DNA of 25,202 nucleotides from an uncultured Proteiniphilum sp. GTDB taxonomy: Bacteria > Bacteroidota > Bacteroidia > Bacteroidales > Dysgonomonadaceae. Positions 24,378-25,202 of this stretch are shown here, piece after piece. Both the position numbers and the translations under genes were made by a program. The notes under the pieces are model-generated. The model did no database searches. It saw only the letters and a list, made by a program, of their open reading frames with translations, and had not been told where the DNA came from. Numbering within the stretch: the stretch's first letter is position 1; every line of letters begins with the position of its first letter. The stretch is from assembly GCF_937873925.1 (NCBI RefSeq), contig NZ_CALNAT010000157.1, positions 1-25,202 of the forward strand, in the 5' to 3' direction.

Positions 24378-25202
24378 CTACTCTGAAAGGTTTTCGGCTT
24401 CTCCTGTTTTGATGAAATGCCGCGTCACCGGTTGCGCAAAACGGTAACGCACGATTTCATTGCCGGACAAAACAAATAAATATTCGCCCGTGACGATTAT
24501 CCGGGTCATTTTATGGCTTCCGCGGTTGTGCACATAAAAACTGCCCAGATATTCCTGCCTGTCGGTCCGGTACATGTCGACAATGGCTGCCTGCTGCCAC
24601 ATCTCACGGGATTCGTATTTTCCCATAAGGTTGGATTCATTGAACAGCACACCGCCATGTACCACCGACCGCTTATTGACCTGCAAAGGGGGCGCATCCA
24701 TTTTCCGTTGGCCGTCGGAAAGTTGCCGCACCCGCACCTGCGCCCTAGAGATGGTGTCGATGGTATGCAGCCGGCGTGAAAGGTGCAGGCTGCTGTCCAT
24801 CACCAGGAATTCATTGCGGTAAAAATAGATATACACCAGTTCCCCGGTTACCGCATCCCGGAGCAACTGGCCGTCGGTATCGAACACGCCGTCCACCTGC
24901 TTTTCCAACAGTCCATGGTGGAGTGTTACCTTCGGATCCCTGTCCAACCGGAGGCTGCCCAATACCTGCGCCTTTGTTTCAGCGCTTTGTGCCCTGATGG
25001 CGAAATTGACGGAGTCTATCACCTCCAGCTGGGAAAAATAGGCGTCCGCATAACTGACAGTGCGGGCCAGCGAATCGCCCAACTGCCCCCGGTAGATCAC
25101 CGGCACACTCCCGTCGTATACATAGAAATGGGGAGACTTTACCTTTATCTGGATGGAGCGGAACGGGTGTGCGGTATTGTCAAGTTGTAGTTTAACGGAT
25201 TT
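24378..25202 (-). CDS. Unrecognised, probably beta-propeller protein, partial (5' end beyond right edge)
   Basis: The frame is open from the right edge to the stop at 24378, so at least 275 residues are present and the true start lies outside the window. Internal ATG/GTG codons such as the GTG at 25106 are not needed as starts. The visible part reads HPFRSIQIKVKSPHFYVYDG, and later strand-rich segments YIYFYRNEFLVMDSSLHLSR, LGSFYVHN and GEYLFVLSGNEIVRYRF. The repeated beta hairpins with turns suggest a propeller, but no family can be named. It is probably exported and co-transcribed with the DUF6520 gene. Similar proteins beside DUF6520 genes are familiar to me in this phylum. Confidence 0.7.
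   Translation of the reverse strand, partial: KSVKLQLDNTAHPFRSIQIKVKSPHFYVYDGSVPVIYRGQLGDSLARTVSYADAYFSQLEVIDSVNFAIRAQSAETKAQVLGSLRLDRDPKVTLHHGLLEKQVDGVFDTDGQLLRDAVTGELVYIYFYRNEFLVMDSSLHLSRRLHTIDTISRAQVRVRQLSDGQRKMDAPPLQVNKRSVVHGGVLFNESNLMGKYESREMWQQAAIVDMYRTDRQEYLGSFYVHNRGSHKMTRIIVTGEYLFVLSGNEIVRYRFAQPVTRHFIKTGEAENLSE

Noticed and set aside
1..25202. CRISPR array, tRNA or rRNA genes
   Set aside because: No regularly spaced repeats and no cloverleaf or rRNA-like sequence noticed on either strand.

Overview
The window comes from the chromosome of a Bacteroidota bacterium. The evidence is a SusC/SusD pair with its usual layout, a DUF6520-type small secreted protein, promoter-like TAnnTTTG boxes, and gene starts without Shine-Dalgarno sequences. 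I cannot place it below phylum. About the first 15.6 kb is strikingly AT-rich (roughly a quarter to a third G+C in lines counted by eye) and is a defence island with every gene on the minus strand. From about 16.8 kb the base composition rises to roughly 40-60% G+C and the genes are ordinary outer-membrane uptake functions.

Island, read in its own direction (right to left): an XRE-type regulator (15587-16000) is followed by an out-of-frame duplicate of its own coiled-coil tail. Next is a tightly packed three-gene unit (15188 down to 9291). Its first gene encodes a 1467-aa protein that joins a primase-like CHC2 zinc finger and Toprim domain to a reverse transcriptase of the UG/defence (DRT) type and a long C-terminal region. 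The second encodes a nitrilase-fold hydrolase with a complete Glu-Lys-Cys triad, and the third a four-helix membrane protein. This unit is the best candidate for an undescribed system. A perfect 20-bp inverted repeat with a 19-nt loop lies inside the RT gene, exactly where Toprim gives way to the linker.

The next unit (9038 down to 4446) has four genes that abut or overlap by 1-4 bp: a nuclease-headed first component, a small middle component and a DUF3732-type SMC-like ATPase, together an ABC three-component (ABC-3C) conflict system, followed by an NA37/NdpA-like nucleoid-associated protein. A 604-bp spacer with a possible IS21-type end remnant separates it from a type I restriction-modification locus: hsdM, a tyrosine recombinase, a half hsdS carrying one target-recognition domain, and the start of a second hsdS running off the left edge. 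The two hsdS pieces share a 16-bp repeat at the central conserved helix. This is the layout of a phase-variable specificity locus, and the two halves appear in circularly permuted order.

Right side: a rightward operon of SusC-like TonB-dependent receptor, SusD-like lipoprotein and secreted S9 prolyl-oligopeptidase-family hydrolase (16880-23910) ends at a strong hairpin. This suggests binding, import and trimming of peptides. It converges on a leftward pair made of a DUF6520-type exported protein and an unrecognised, probably beta-propeller protein that continues past the right edge.

All family calls come from reading motifs; no database search was possible.
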